Shown here piece after piece: positions 23,858 to 33,201 of a stretch of 39,785 bases of DNA (position 1 is its first letter; every line of letters begins with the position of its first letter). Position numbers and translations under genes: made by a program. The notes under the pieces were generated by a model. The model worked only from the letters and a program-made list of their open reading frames with translations. It had not been told where the DNA came from and ran no database searches. The DNA is from an uncultured Chitinophagales bacterium. Lineage in GTDB: Bacteria; Bacteroidota; Bacteroidia; Chitinophagales; UBA2359. The stretch covers positions 1 to 39,785 of the forward strand of contig CALBCY010000078.1 in assembly GCA_937927195.1 (NCBI GenBank), in the 5' to 3' direction.

Positions 23858-24622
23858 ATGGTAAAAAATATTCCAGTACCAAATCAGATAAATGAGTTCT
23901 CTCCAATAGGATTGGCTGAACTTGACAGTGTTAAACTACTCAACCGTGTTGACACAAAATTTATATTGACCTACGATGTATTGGAGAAGGTTTTGGCCAT
24001 GGTAAGCAAGGATTACAGTGTTTTGGAATTAAATGGAATTCGTTACAACAATTACGAATCGATTTACTTTGATACTCCAGAATTGAAATTGTATCATCTG
24101 CACCACAATGGCAAAGGCAATCGTTTTAAATTGCGCTATAGGAAATATGTGGAGTCGAATCTTAGTTTTTTTGAAATTAAGACCAAAAGCAACAAAGGGA
24201 GGACCAGTAAAGCGAGAGTGAAAATCAATGATATTGCTTACAACTTTGTGCAAGAAGCACAAGATTTGATGTTTAAGGGAGCATTGGATTATAAAGCTTG
24301 GAACTTTCATCCGATGCTTGATATACTGTTTAAGAGAATGACCTTTGCGGACAAAGATTTTACAGAGCGAATGACCGTTGATCTTGCTTTGACCTTTAGA
24401 ACCAAGGAAAATCAATCGGATTTAGAAAGGTTGGTCATTGTTGAATTAAAGCAAGGAAGAAGGAATAGTAATTCAAAAATTTTCAAAGCTTTGAAGAGTT
24501 GTGGAGTTTTACCATATAATATGAGCAAGTACTGTTTGGGTATTATTTCATGTTATGATGGAGTGAAACAAAATCGATTTAAAAAGAAGTTGTTGACCCT
24601 GGAAAAAATGGGCGTACTGTAA
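23858..24622 (+). CDS. VTC-domain (polyphosphate polymerase-like) protein
   Basis: 254 residues, cytosolic. The fold is the VTC/CYTH-type triphosphate tunnel: NRVDTKFIL (about 30-38), NYESIYFDTPELKLYHLHHNGK (about 65-86), the basic strand KLRYRKY (about 91-97), FFEIKTKSNKGRTSKARV (about 105-122) and the late acidic-basic strand VIVELKQGRR. In yeast Vtc4 this domain makes polyphosphate from ATP; bacterial members are often annotated only as polyphosphate polymerase domain proteins. It starts at the ATG at 23858 rather than the TTG five codons earlier. It leads an operon with DUF4956 (10 nt gap) and DUF2490 genes, a grouping I recall from Bacteroidota and others. Confidence 0.86.
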   Translation: MVKNIPVPNQINEFSPIGLAELDSVKLLNRVDTKFILTYDVLEKVLAMVSKDYSVLELNGIRYNNYESIYFDTPELKLYHLHHNGKGNRFKLRYRKYVESNLSFFEIKTKSNKGRTSKARVKINDIAYNFVQEAQDLMFKGALDYKAWNFHPMLDILFKRMTFADKDFTERMTVDLALTFRTKENQSDLERLVIVELKQGRRNSNSKIFKALKSCGVLPYNMSKYCLGIISCYDGVKQNRFKKKLLTLEKMGVL

Positions 24623-24632
24623 ATAAAATAGA

Positions 24633-25331
24633 ATGATCTTAGAAGCAGCTGGAACCGGTATATTTGAAACTCTTGAGAATATCAGGATTTTTGGAATAAA
24701 AATCTTGGATACACAGGATTTCTTTAATTTGTTGTTTCGCCTGATAATAGATGTTTTTGTGACAACTATTATCGTTCGTTACATTTATTATCCTGTTAGA
24801 AGAGACAAGGATTATCTTTTTACTTTTCTTATTTTTAATATCCTCACCTTTTTTGTTTGTTACCTTTTGGGTGGAGTGAAACTGGAAATGGGCTTTGCCT
24901 TTGGTATTTTTGCTTTGTTCTCCTTACTTAGGTATAGAACCAACCCATTGCCCGTAAAGGAAATGACTTATTTGTTTGCTGTCATTGTTATTGCTGTGAT
25001 CAATGCGCTTAGTACAAAAAAAGTAAGTTATTTCGAGTTGTTTTTTACAAACTTTACGGTACTTGGACTTATTTATTACCTCGAACGTATTTGGTTTAAA
25101 TTTAAAGGCGCCTATCAAGTGATCACCTACGAAAAAATTGAAAATATAAAACCAGCCAACAAAGATTTACTAATTGCTGATCTTGAAGATAGAACTGGCT
25201 TGAAGATAATCGGTGTGGAGGTAGAAAGAATTAATTTTTTAAACGATACAGCAAAAATTTCTATCAATTACATTCCTGATGCCAATAACACGATGAGTGA
25301 ATCTGCCAGGAAAGCACAAGATTTAGAATAG
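24633..25331 (+). CDS. DUF4956 membrane protein
   Basis: 232 residues. Four to five hydrophobic helices lie at about 30-53, 62-80, 86-100, 110-127 and 134-150 (e.g. LFRLIIDVFVTTIIVRYIYYP). The signature GFAFGIFALFSLLRYRTNPLPVKEMTYLF (about 87-115) is characteristic of DUF4956. A cytosolic C-terminal domain of about 75 residues (YEKIENIKPANKDLLIADLEDRTGLKI) follows. The gene sits between the VTC-domain and DUF2490 genes with gaps of 10 and 2 nt. A sensible hypothesis is that it is the membrane partner of the VTC-domain protein, perhaps moving or sensing the polyphosphate product, but no biochemical role is shown by the sequence. Confidence 0.88.
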   Translation: MILEAAGTGIFETLENIRIFGIKILDTQDFFNLLFRLIIDVFVTTIIVRYIYYPVRRDKDYLFTFLIFNILTFFVCYLLGGVKLEMGFAFGIFALFSLLRYRTNPLPVKEMTYLFAVIVIAVINALSTKKVSYFELFFTNFTVLGLIYYLERIWFKFKGAYQVITYEKIENIKPANKDLLIADLEDRTGLKIIGVEVERINFLNDTAKISINYIPDANNTMSESARKAQDLE

Positions 25332-25333
25332 CA

Positions 25334-26041
25334 ATGAATCTAATGAATCTGTTTAAATACATATTTCCCCTTTTATTTTGCTTTGTTTTTTCCATATTAA
25401 TACCTTGCTACGCTCAAGGTGTTTATCAAGATGCAGAGCTTTGGTCTGAGATAACCTTAAAATCAGAAATCAATAAAAAATTGGGATTTGATTTCACTCC
25501 TTCTTTGAGATTAAATGAAAATTTAAGTGAGTTTAAACTCTTTTATCTTCAAGGACTGTTAAGTTATGATCTAGCCAAATGGTCCAATTTGAAATTGGGG
25601 TATCGGTTTGTCTTAAAATCAGAGGATCAAAACGACGCTCAAAGAATTTTTCTGGATTGGTCTACGAAAGAAAGATTCAAACCGATTAATTTAAAGAATA
25701 GGGTTAGATTTCAAATAGATGAAGAGATCTTGGAGGGTTGGAAATACTCAGAAGTTCTTGCCAGAGAAAAATTCAGTATTTCATACCAAAGGAAAAAGAA
25801 GCACAAGCTTGTTCCTGAAATAGGTGGTGAAATATTTTACAATGTTACTGATAAAAGCTTTGAAAAATATAGAATTTTTTCTGCCTTGGCTTATGATATG
25901 AAAAAAGGCCAAGAAATTTCACTAAAGTATATCTTCCAAAGAAGTTTAAATGACAGTCGTGTTTTTCAATCCCATATTTGGGGAGTTGCTTACTCCGTAA
26001 GAATTAAAAAGAAAAAGAAAATACAAAATAAAGCCGAATAG
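25334..26041 (+). CDS. DUF2490-type outer-membrane beta-barrel protein
   Basis: 235 residues with an N-terminal signal (MNLMNLFKYIFPLLFCFVFSILIPCYAQG). The mature part is a run of amphipathic strands typical of a small outer-membrane barrel: DAELWSEITLKSEINKKLGFDFTPSLRLNEN, SNLKLGYRFVLKSE, RNRVRFQIDEE, EIGGEIFYNV and ending in HIWGVAYSVRIKKKKK. WSE...KLG.....RL and the length point to DUF2490. Third gene of the VTC operon, 2 nt after the DUF4956 stop, so translationally linked. It implies that the operon product or signal involves the outer membrane. The ATG at 25334 is preferred; an ATG three codons later is also possible. Confidence 0.83.
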   Translation: MNLMNLFKYIFPLLFCFVFSILIPCYAQGVYQDAELWSEITLKSEINKKLGFDFTPSLRLNENLSEFKLFYLQGLLSYDLAKWSNLKLGYRFVLKSEDQNDAQRIFLDWSTKERFKPINLKNRVRFQIDEEILEGWKYSEVLAREKFSISYQRKKKHKLVPEIGGEIFYNVTDKSFEKYRIFSALAYDMKKGQEISLKYIFQRSLNDSRVFQSHIWGVAYSVRIKKKKKIQNKAE

Positions 26042-26442
26042 CTAACCTGATAGCTATAAATCTAGTACTGCATTTATCCCATTGCGTGTTAAATTTATTA
26101 ACAAAATTATTGCTCGATTTTCAAGTCTATTTATTTAGAGCTTGCTAAATTCTCAAATCATGGATTTTATTGAAAAATAAAAGACAGTCGTTATGTAATT
26201 TTATTAAATAGTATTTTTTTTTATGTAAAAATTGAATTAAACAATTTTTTATTCTTACTTTCATATTTCTACGACTCCGATAAAATACTTATTAAGTTTC
26301 CAATCTTTTTATCAAAAAGTTATTTATAGCTTTTAATGAAATCCTCATCTGGTCTATTTAATGATCAGAGGTTTATGAGTGTTTTGTGTCTCCTTGTGAA
26401 ATAACAACTTCGATTATTTACAGGCCCTAAAAAAATTGGCAA
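26042..26442. other. Intergenic region, no feature identified
   Basis: 401 very A+T-rich bases between the VTC operon and the giant Ig-repeat adhesin. No terminator hairpin with a T-run after DUF2490 is obvious, and no complete promoter was found. No supported small gene. Confidence 0.5.
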
Positions 26443-29400
26443 ATGGCGTACATGTATGAAAGCCCTTTAAGTTTTTATCTTTTTATTTCGATCTTAATTT
26501 TAGTATCTGTTCAAGTTCTCGCATTTGTAGAGAATAAGTCGAATAGGCAATTAGAATTTGCAGTTGATTCAACTGAACACGATCATGAGCATCCTGAAAA
26601 GAAGTTCTACGACTTTTATTATATCAATTCTGCTGCTGCTTCTGCAGCAAATGAAGAGTGTTTCAATATAGATTTTGAGGAAGGCAATCTCGATGGTTGG
26701 ACTGGGCAATTGGGCTCGATTCAACAAGCTGATGGCTATCCCTTAATTGAATCCATCGGTTTTGATCCAACGCAACAAATGGTTACTTCCCTCGATGAGG
26801 GCTTTGATTCACTCGCTGCGACCTGCAATATCTTTATCCCTAGGGTAGGGGAAGGTTTGCATTCACTTCGTTTGGGTGACAATGATGGTGGTTGGGAAGC
26901 CTCTTGGATTAGAAGGCCAATGTTGGTTACAGAAGAAAATAATTTGCTTTTATTGTCTTATGCAGTGGTTTTGGAAAATCCGGATCACAACGATTGGGAG
27001 CAGCCGAGGTTCTCCATGAAAATATTGGATGCCAACAACAATGTTCTTCCTTGCGGTGAATATTCAGTGACTGCCGCTGATGGAGTGGAAGGTTTCGAAA
27101 CTTGTGGAGACTGGGAAGTCCGAAATTGGACGACAGATCCTATTATATTGTCGCCATTTATGGGCCAAACAATTTTTATAGAATTTCTTGCTGGTGATTG
27201 CTCTCAAGGTGCTCATAGTGGTTATGCCTATATGGAAGCCCAATGCCAATCACTTGATGTTTTATACAGTGAGTTTTGTCCTGGAACCTCTATTACACTC
27301 GAAGGCCCACCAAACTTTTACAGTTATGAATGGTCCACCGGTGATGAGACCTCAAGTATTACAATAGACAATCCTGAACCAGGAGAATTTTATTCACTAA
27401 CGCTGACTTCTGTAAATGGATGTGAGGCACAGTTGGATTTTATAGTACCTGATCCAGGCTTATTAAACAGCATCGATGTTGAGTCAACTGAAGATGTTAT
27501 TTGTGATGGGGATAGTGTTAGCCTTAATGTTGTCGGAAACAACATTGCTTCTGTTTATTGGAATGAATTAGGAGTTTATGGACCAGCTCAAACGGTGAGT
27601 CCTTCTGAGACGACAACTTATACTATTTATTTGGAGGATGTGGCCGAATGTGAACCAGATACCATCGAATATACAGTTGAGGTTCGCGAAGCTGATACAC
27701 TTTCTATTCCGACTGATACAACGATTTGTATTGGGAACCCGCTTCCTCTTTCGGCGGGATACAATGGTATTTACGATCTGTATTGGAGTCCATTAGATAT
27801 TTATGCAACCGAGCTTGAAATTTTTCCAAATCAAACAACAAGCTATACAGTCAGTTCAACAGATCCAACTTCTTGTGCTCCACCACCAATGAGTATGACC
27901 GTTACCGTATTGGATCCAGCTCCCGTTTCTTATCAAATAGAAGATCAAACCATTTGTGAAGGTGGAACAGCAACCTTGAGCATTTCAGGAGAGAATATGG
28001 GTGAAATTTATTGGACAGATCTTGATGCAATGGGTCCAACTGTTGTATTGGAACCGGATGCTCCTGCATGGTACCATTTCACGATAGCCGACCAGGCTGA
28101 TTGCGAAGTTTTTGAAGATTCTGTTTTTCTAGATGTTATTTTTCTTGAACCAATCGAATACAATAATGACACTTTATCGGTTTGCCCTGGTGAGTCTGTG
28201 ACCATAGAGATCATTGGAGACAATGTAGGAAATGTTTACTGGTACGGAACTGGCGAAACTTCGAATTCTATAACAGTAAGTCCAGGTCAAACGACCAATT
28301 ATGAATTTCAAGCCTATGACTTATATGGTTGTTCCAATGTAGACGATGTAATAACTGTTGAGTTTACAGAGCAATCAAGTTTGTTTATCAGTTCCGAAAT
28401 TTCTACTATTTGTATAGGCGACGAATTGACGATGACTGCTGTCTATTCGGGTAATGCAGATTTGGTCTGGGAAGGATTGAATTTTTCTGAGTCGGAGATA
28501 ACAGTCATGCCTCAACAAAATACGACCTATACACTAAGCACAAATGACCAAACTGCTTGTGCACCAGATCCAGCCACTTTTTTTGTAGAAGTATTGAATC
28601 CTGCACCACTTTCATTTGCGATTGACGATCTAAGTGTTTGTCCAGGTGATCCTGTTACTTTGCAGATCAGTGGAGAAAATATGGGGGAAATAATTTGGAC
28701 AGACCTCAATCAAGCTGGGCCTACAGTTACGATTGCGCCTGCTATAAATGCAACGTATCATTTCACGATAGCTGATCTGGCTGATTGTCAAATTTTTGAG
28801 GATTCGGTAACAGTTGATATTTATGAAATAAATGACATTGAATACAACAATGACAACCTTTCTGTGTGCCCAGGTGAAACCATAACATTGGATATCAGCG
28901 GAGACAATGTTGGCAATGTTTACTGGTATGCTACTGGCCAAAATTCCAATCAAATTCAGGTAAGTCCAGTTCAAACGACTACTTATGAATTTCAGGTTTC
29001 CGATTTGTCTGGTTGTGTTCAGCAAAATGATGAAATTACAGTCGAATATACCGAACAATCCTCTTTATACATTACAGCCGATCAAACCATTATTTGTATT
29101 GGGAATGAATTGGAACTAAGCGCAAATTATTCGGGGAATGCAGATTTGATTTGGGAAGGACAAAATTCTTCGGAAGCACAAATATTGGTCAGCCCAACGC
29201 AAACAACAACTTATACAGTAAGCACCAATGATCAAACCTCTTGTGCACCTGATCCGACTAGCTTTACGGTCGAAGTTCTGAACCCCGCTCCACTTCAGTA
29301 TGAAATTTCTGATTTAAGTCTCTGTCCTACAGAAGTTGGCTTGTTGGAAATTACAGGGCAAAACTTAGGTGATATTTTTTGGGAAGAACTCAATCAGGCG

Positions 29401-32400
29401 GGCAATCAAATTCCATACTTACCAACTGAATCCACTTGGCTTCATTTTACAATAAATGACCAATTGCATTGTGAAAGTTTTTACGATTCTGTTTTTGTTG
29501 AATTAAATGCTCAAAATATTTTATACATAGAGCAAAGTGATACTGCCATATGTGAGGGACAATCATTGAACCTATCTGTCATTTATGATGGAGATGAAAC
29601 CATCAATTGGGTTGGACTCGATGAGACTGGTTCCAGTATTGCGTTTGCTCCTCAATTGAGTGGATGGGTTGTGGTTGAAATTATTGACAGTACTTTGTGT
29701 GCTCCCCCTGCAGATAGCATTTTTGTAACGGTCCACGATGCTGATATCGTATACAATGCAGATAGTCTGTTCTTCTGTTTGGGAGATGCTTTGAACCTTG
29801 AAATAGAAGGTAGCAATATTGAAACTGTTTATTGGCAAAGTCTGGATTCCTATGACAATCCTATAGCTACCTATCCAACAGAAAATACGCTGTATCCATT
29901 TGTTATTTCGGATGCCAATAATTGTACTGAAATATACGATACAATAGTTGCTGTTTTAACCGATCAGTTTGAATTAAACATTGAGCAAAATCCTATAACG
30001 ATTTGCATTGGAGAAGAAATAAGTCTTACTGCTTTTTATGATGGTTCTGCAGATTTGTTTTGGCCCGAATTAAATTTGTACGGTGACTCCGTTAGTTTTG
30101 AGCCACAAGAATCGCAAACCTATCAAGTCGTGTCGCTTGATGAATCAAACTGTGCCGCCGACCCTGATTTTATATTCATCGAAGTGCTCAATTTTCCAGC
30201 AGTTTCCTATCAATTAAATGACATAGAAATTTGTTTGGGGACAGAGATTGTTCTTGCTCCAAATCCTGAAAATTTCACTCAGATATATTGGCCGCAATTT
30301 GACAGCAATGAGGAGATTATTACTTTCTCGCCTGATTCAAGTGGCTATTTTTATTTTGAAATTGAAGGCTTGGGAGATTGCCAATTGGTAACGGATTCTG
30401 TTTACGTAACAGTAAACCCAGCCGATCAATTGGAAGTTAGTCAATTCGATACAACTATTTGTATAGGGAATTCGATTCCTATTGAAATATTCTACAATGG
30501 AGATGCACCTTTGTTGTGGAATGGCGAAATACTCGCAAACAATAGCTTTGAGATTATACCCTTGGATACGACTGTTTATACGGTTAGTGTGATGGACGAA
30601 ACAACTTGTGCTCCTGAACCAATAGAGTTTACAATTACAGTGTTAGATCCTCCTCCTATGGTCATTGAAATTGATGATCAACAGATTATTTGTTTGGGAG
30701 ACAGTGCGAATTTGACAGTTTTAGGCGAAAATTTTGGTGAGGTATATTGGCCAAGTTTGGATACCACAACGAGTAAAGTAACCGTTGCGCCAGATACGAC
30801 GACTGTTTATGTTTTCTATGTTTCAGATTTGTACAATTGTGAAATGGTGGTTGATAGTTTTACTGTGCTGGTTGATATAGTATTCCCTCCATTGGTTTCA
30901 CCAGAAAGGGGAGATACTTTGATCTGTGATGGGGACACTGCCTTCTTATCAATTAGTGGGTCGAATGTTGAAACTGTATATTGGCCGGATCTCGATATTT
31001 ATGTTCCTGAGTTAGCTGTCACTCCTTCAGAATCTACAGTTTATCGATTTGTGGTTTGGGACAGTTTGGGTTGTCAAATTGTGGAGGATTCTGTTTTTGT
31101 AAATGTGAACCCTTTGCCTGAAATTTCATTTGAACAAGAGGACCCAGATGTCTGTATTCATGATACCATAGTTTTATCAGTTCTAGGGGAAAATATAGAC
31201 ACTTTCCATTGGTTAATTCAAGATGCTTTTGGTCCAACAATTGAATTGGCACCTGATTCTACTCAAACTTTATTTGTACAAGGGACAGATGTCTATGGTT
31301 GTCGATCTTTAGAAACACCAATAACTGTTTTTGTTTTGGTGCCTCCTGAAATGGAATACGAGATTGAAGATAAAACGGTCTGTTTCAATGATACTGTTCA
31401 ATTAGAAGTTGCTGGTGATTTTATTGGTGCAGCTTATTGGTCAGATTTTGAACAGGACGGGTTTGCCGTAGAGACGGTAGCGAGTCAAGATACAAGCTAT
31501 GAAATTTTGGTAAGTGATGTATTTGGTTGTGATACGGTGCTTGAAAAAGTAATGGTTGAGGTGCTTCCTTTACCAGAAGTAATGGTTGATGATTATGAAA
31601 TAACCGTTTGCGAAGAAGAAAGAATTTTATTAGAAGTTGAAAATGAAGAGTACAGTGAGATCTATTGGTTCGAATTGAATGAATATGGTCCACAGGTAGA
31701 ATTGTTGGCCTCAGATAGTGTTGAAATAAATGTTCAGGTGACAGATTTGAATCTTTGTAGGTCTGTTGTTTCACCAATACAAGTAAATGTCAATCCGCTT
31801 CCACAAATAAATATATTGCAAAACGATTTTGTTATTTGTTTGGGTGAAACGCTTGAGATTGAAATAGAAAGTTTCAATACAGAACTCGGAATGGTCAATT
31901 GGAATGGTTTAGTGAACGAGGAGAATGTGTTTACTTCCACACCATCTGTTTCGCAAAATTTTGAAATAGAAGCCTGGGATATTTATGGTTGTAGTTCCAA
32001 AAAGCAAGACATTCCAATCGAAGTTTTAACCGCTCCTTTGATTGAATTAGGGCCAGATTTATGTGAGTCGCCCGGTGTTGAGCTGGACGCTTCATTTCCC
32101 GGTGCAGAATACCAATGGCAAGACGGGAATGATGAATCAATTTTTTCAGTGGAACAGTCTGGCCTATATACTGTCGAGGTTGCGAATCAGTGCGGTGTTT
32201 TCATGGACTCTGTCTGGGTTTATATAGATGGTTGTCAATTCAAATTTGCAACAGTATTTTCTCCAAATGGAGATGGACTGCATGATCGCTTTGGTCCAAT
32301 AGATTATTGTATCAATAACAGGGTCAAAAATATCAAATTTAGGATATTCAATAGATGGGGAAATAAAATTTACGAGTCGAGCCAATTGGATCAAACTTGG

Positions 32401-32520
32401 GATGGGCGTTTCCGTGGCAAAGAAGTTGGAACTGGTGTTTATGTTTGGTTCTTGGAATACTACAGTGAAGTATGTGATCAGTGGTTCTTTAAGAAAGGGA
32501 ATGTTTCTTTGATAAAATAG
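26443..32520 (+). CDS. Giant Ig-like repeat adhesin with gliding-type (CHU_C) T9SS C-terminus
   Basis: 2025 residues. After an N-terminal hydrophobic export segment (about 8-28) comes a jelly-roll/MAM-like domain at about 72-272 (CFNIDFEEGNLDGWTGQ, GLHSLRLGDNDGGW). Then about 20 Ig-like units of 76 residues run to about residue 1930. Each unit has an (I/V)C-xG start, a central YW or W, PxxTTxY and a late D...C. The units form a higher-order repeat: units five to seven closely match units eight to ten, with a period of 684 bp (three units). The final 94 residues are the CHU_C gliding-associated domain (ATVFSPNGDGLHDRFG, RIFNRWGNKIYESS, WDGRFRGKEVGTGVY), which targets T9SS export and surface anchoring. 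Likely an adhesin or gliding filament; ligand unknown. The ATG at 26452 is an alternative start. Confidence 0.92.
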   Translation: MAYMYESPLSFYLFISILILVSVQVLAFVENKSNRQLEFAVDSTEHDHEHPEKKFYDFYYINSAAASAANEECFNIDFEEGNLDGWTGQLGSIQQADGYPLIESIGFDPTQQMVTSLDEGFDSLAATCNIFIPRVGEGLHSLRLGDNDGGWEASWIRRPMLVTEENNLLLLSYAVVLENPDHNDWEQPRFSMKILDANNNVLPCGEYSVTAADGVEGFETCGDWEVRNWTTDPIILSPFMGQTIFIEFLAGDCSQGAHSGYAYMEAQCQSLDVLYSEFCPGTSITLEGPPNFYSYEWSTGDETSSITIDNPEPGEFYSLTLTSVNGCEAQLDFIVPDPGLLNSIDVESTEDVICDGDSVSLNVVGNNIASVYWNELGVYGPAQTVSPSETTTYTIYLEDVAECEPDTIEYTVEVREADTLSIPTDTTICIGNPLPLSAGYNGIYDLYWSPLDIYATELEIFPNQTTSYTVSSTDPTSCAPPPMSMTVTVLDPAPVSYQIEDQTICEGGTATLSISGENMGEIYWTDLDAMGPTVVLEPDAPAWYHFTIADQADCEVFEDSVFLDVIFLEPIEYNNDTLSVCPGESVTIEIIGDNVGNVYWYGTGETSNSITVSPGQTTNYEFQAYDLYGCSNVDDVITVEFTEQSSLFISSEISTICIGDELTMTAVYSGNADLVWEGLNFSESEITVMPQQNTTYTLSTNDQTACAPDPATFFVEVLNPAPLSFAIDDLSVCPGDPVTLQISGENMGEIIWTDLNQAGPTVTIAPAINATYHFTIADLADCQIFEDSVTVDIYEINDIEYNNDNLSVCPGETITLDISGDNVGNVYWYATGQNSNQIQVSPVQTTTYEFQVSDLSGCVQQNDEITVEYTEQSSLYITADQTIICIGNELELSANYSGNADLIWEGQNSSEAQILVSPTQTTTYTVSTNDQTSCAPDPTSFTVEVLNPAPLQYEISDLSLCPTEVGLLEITGQNLGDIFWEELNQAGNQIPYLPTESTWLHFTINDQLHCESFYDSVFVELNAQNILYIEQSDTAICEGQSLNLSVIYDGDETINWVGLDETGSSIAFAPQLSGWVVVEIIDSTLCAPPADSIFVTVHDADIVYNADSLFFCLGDALNLEIEGSNIETVYWQSLDSYDNPIATYPTENTLYPFVISDANNCTEIYDTIVAVLTDQFELNIEQNPITICIGEEISLTAFYDGSADLFWPELNLYGDSVSFEPQESQTYQVVSLDESNCAADPDFIFIEVLNFPAVSYQLNDIEICLGTEIVLAPNPENFTQIYWPQFDSNEEIITFSPDSSGYFYFEIEGLGDCQLVTDSVYVTVNPADQLEVSQFDTTICIGNSIPIEIFYNGDAPLLWNGEILANNSFEIIPLDTTVYTVSVMDETTCAPEPIEFTITVLDPPPMVIEIDDQQIICLGDSANLTVLGENFGEVYWPSLDTTTSKVTVAPDTTTVYVFYVSDLYNCEMVVDSFTVLVDIVFPPLVSPERGDTLICDGDTAFLSISGSNVETVYWPDLDIYVPELAVTPSESTVYRFVVWDSLGCQIVEDSVFVNVNPLPEISFEQEDPDVCIHDTIVLSVLGENIDTFHWLIQDAFGPTIELAPDSTQTLFVQGTDVYGCRSLETPITVFVLVPPEMEYEIEDKTVCFNDTVQLEVAGDFIGAAYWSDFEQDGFAVETVASQDTSYEILVSDVFGCDTVLEKVMVEVLPLPEVMVDDYEITVCEEERILLEVENEEYSEIYWFELNEYGPQVELLASDSVEINVQVTDLNLCRSVVSPIQVNVNPLPQINILQNDFVICLGETLEIEIESFNTELGMVNWNGLVNEENVFTSTPSVSQNFEIEAWDIYGCSSKKQDIPIEVLTAPLIELGPDLCESPGVELDASFPGAEYQWQDGNDESIFSVEQSGLYTVEVANQCGVFMDSVWVYIDGCQFKFATVFSPNGDGLHDRFGPIDYCINNRVKNIKFRIFNRWGNKIYESSQLDQTWDGRFRGKEVGTGVYVWFLEYYSEVCDQWFFKKGNVSLIK

Positions 32521-32688
32521 ATGTTAGGGATGGTGGTTCTCAAGCAGCTTGTTTGTAGTATGAACACAATAATACCTGCCGCATGGGCACCAAAACATTT
32601 AAACAAAATTTAAATGCATTCAATGCAAGTAATTAAATGATTGGTCTAGGATATCGTGAGCCAAGGAAGTGCAATATCCAATACTGAA

Positions 32689-33201
32689 TTAAGCAATACT
32701 TGACTCTGCAATGAACTGATCGATCAAAAGCTGGAAGGCCTGCTCGACGTTTGTCCCAGATTTCGCGCTGGTAACTATATCAGTTATCACGCCCAGTTCT
32801 GAAGAGTTATCAGCAACGGGTTGGTCAAGAAGATCAGACTTGTTGCCAATGACAATTTTTTTAAGATTGGGAGAAGTTTCAAGAAAGCCTTTGAACTCAT
32901 TACAGATTCTGTTGAAGGTTTCCTTTCTAGTAAGATCATAGACTAAAATGATTCCATGTGAACCTTTTAAATAGGACTTTGGAATATTTTGGTAGGTGAC
33001 GATGTCAGCAATGTCCCAAATAAGAAGATGAACAATTTTATCTTCATATTCAATGGTTTTATTCTTGATATTAACTCCAATGGTTGATAAATACTCCTCG
33101 GAAAATAATCCTGTAGTGTATTTAGTAACGAGAGAGGTTTTTCCAACTGCGAATGCACCGATCACCAATATCTTTTTTCGTATAATAGTTTTATTCTCCA
33201 C
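32689..33201 (-). CDS. Ras/Rab-like small GTPase with altered G3 motif
   Basis: 170-residue cytosolic GTP-binding protein. Motifs: P-loop GAFAVGKTS (15-23), switch I Thr in STIGVNIKNK (Thr40), G3 as WDIADIVTY (62-70), G4 NKSD (120-123) and G5 TSAK (144-147). The layout STIGV...WD...Y.KG..GIILVYDLTR..TF is strikingly Rab-like. The canonical DTAGQ is replaced by DIADI: both the Gly and the catalytic Gln are missing, so intrinsic hydrolysis should be poor. There is no C-terminal prenylation cysteine. The start is GTG, overlapping the upstream gene by 11 bp, which indicates translational coupling with the longin-like protein. Not MglA by motif. Bacterial Ras-superfamily GTPases of this sort have no established role. 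Confidence 0.88.
   Translation of the reverse strand: MENKTIIRKKILVIGAFAVGKTSLVTKYTTGLFSEEYLSTIGVNIKNKTIEYEDKIVHLLIWDIADIVTYQNIPKSYLKGSHGIILVYDLTRKETFNRICNEFKGFLETSPNLKKIVIGNKSDLLDQPVADNSSELGVITDIVTSAKSGTNVEQAFQLLIDQFIAESSIA

Noticed and set aside
32689..33201. GTPase as MglA, the gliding-polarity switch
   Set aside because: Its G3 region lacks the TVPGQ-type motif of MglA and the sequence is closer to Rab-type; the partner is larger than MglB.
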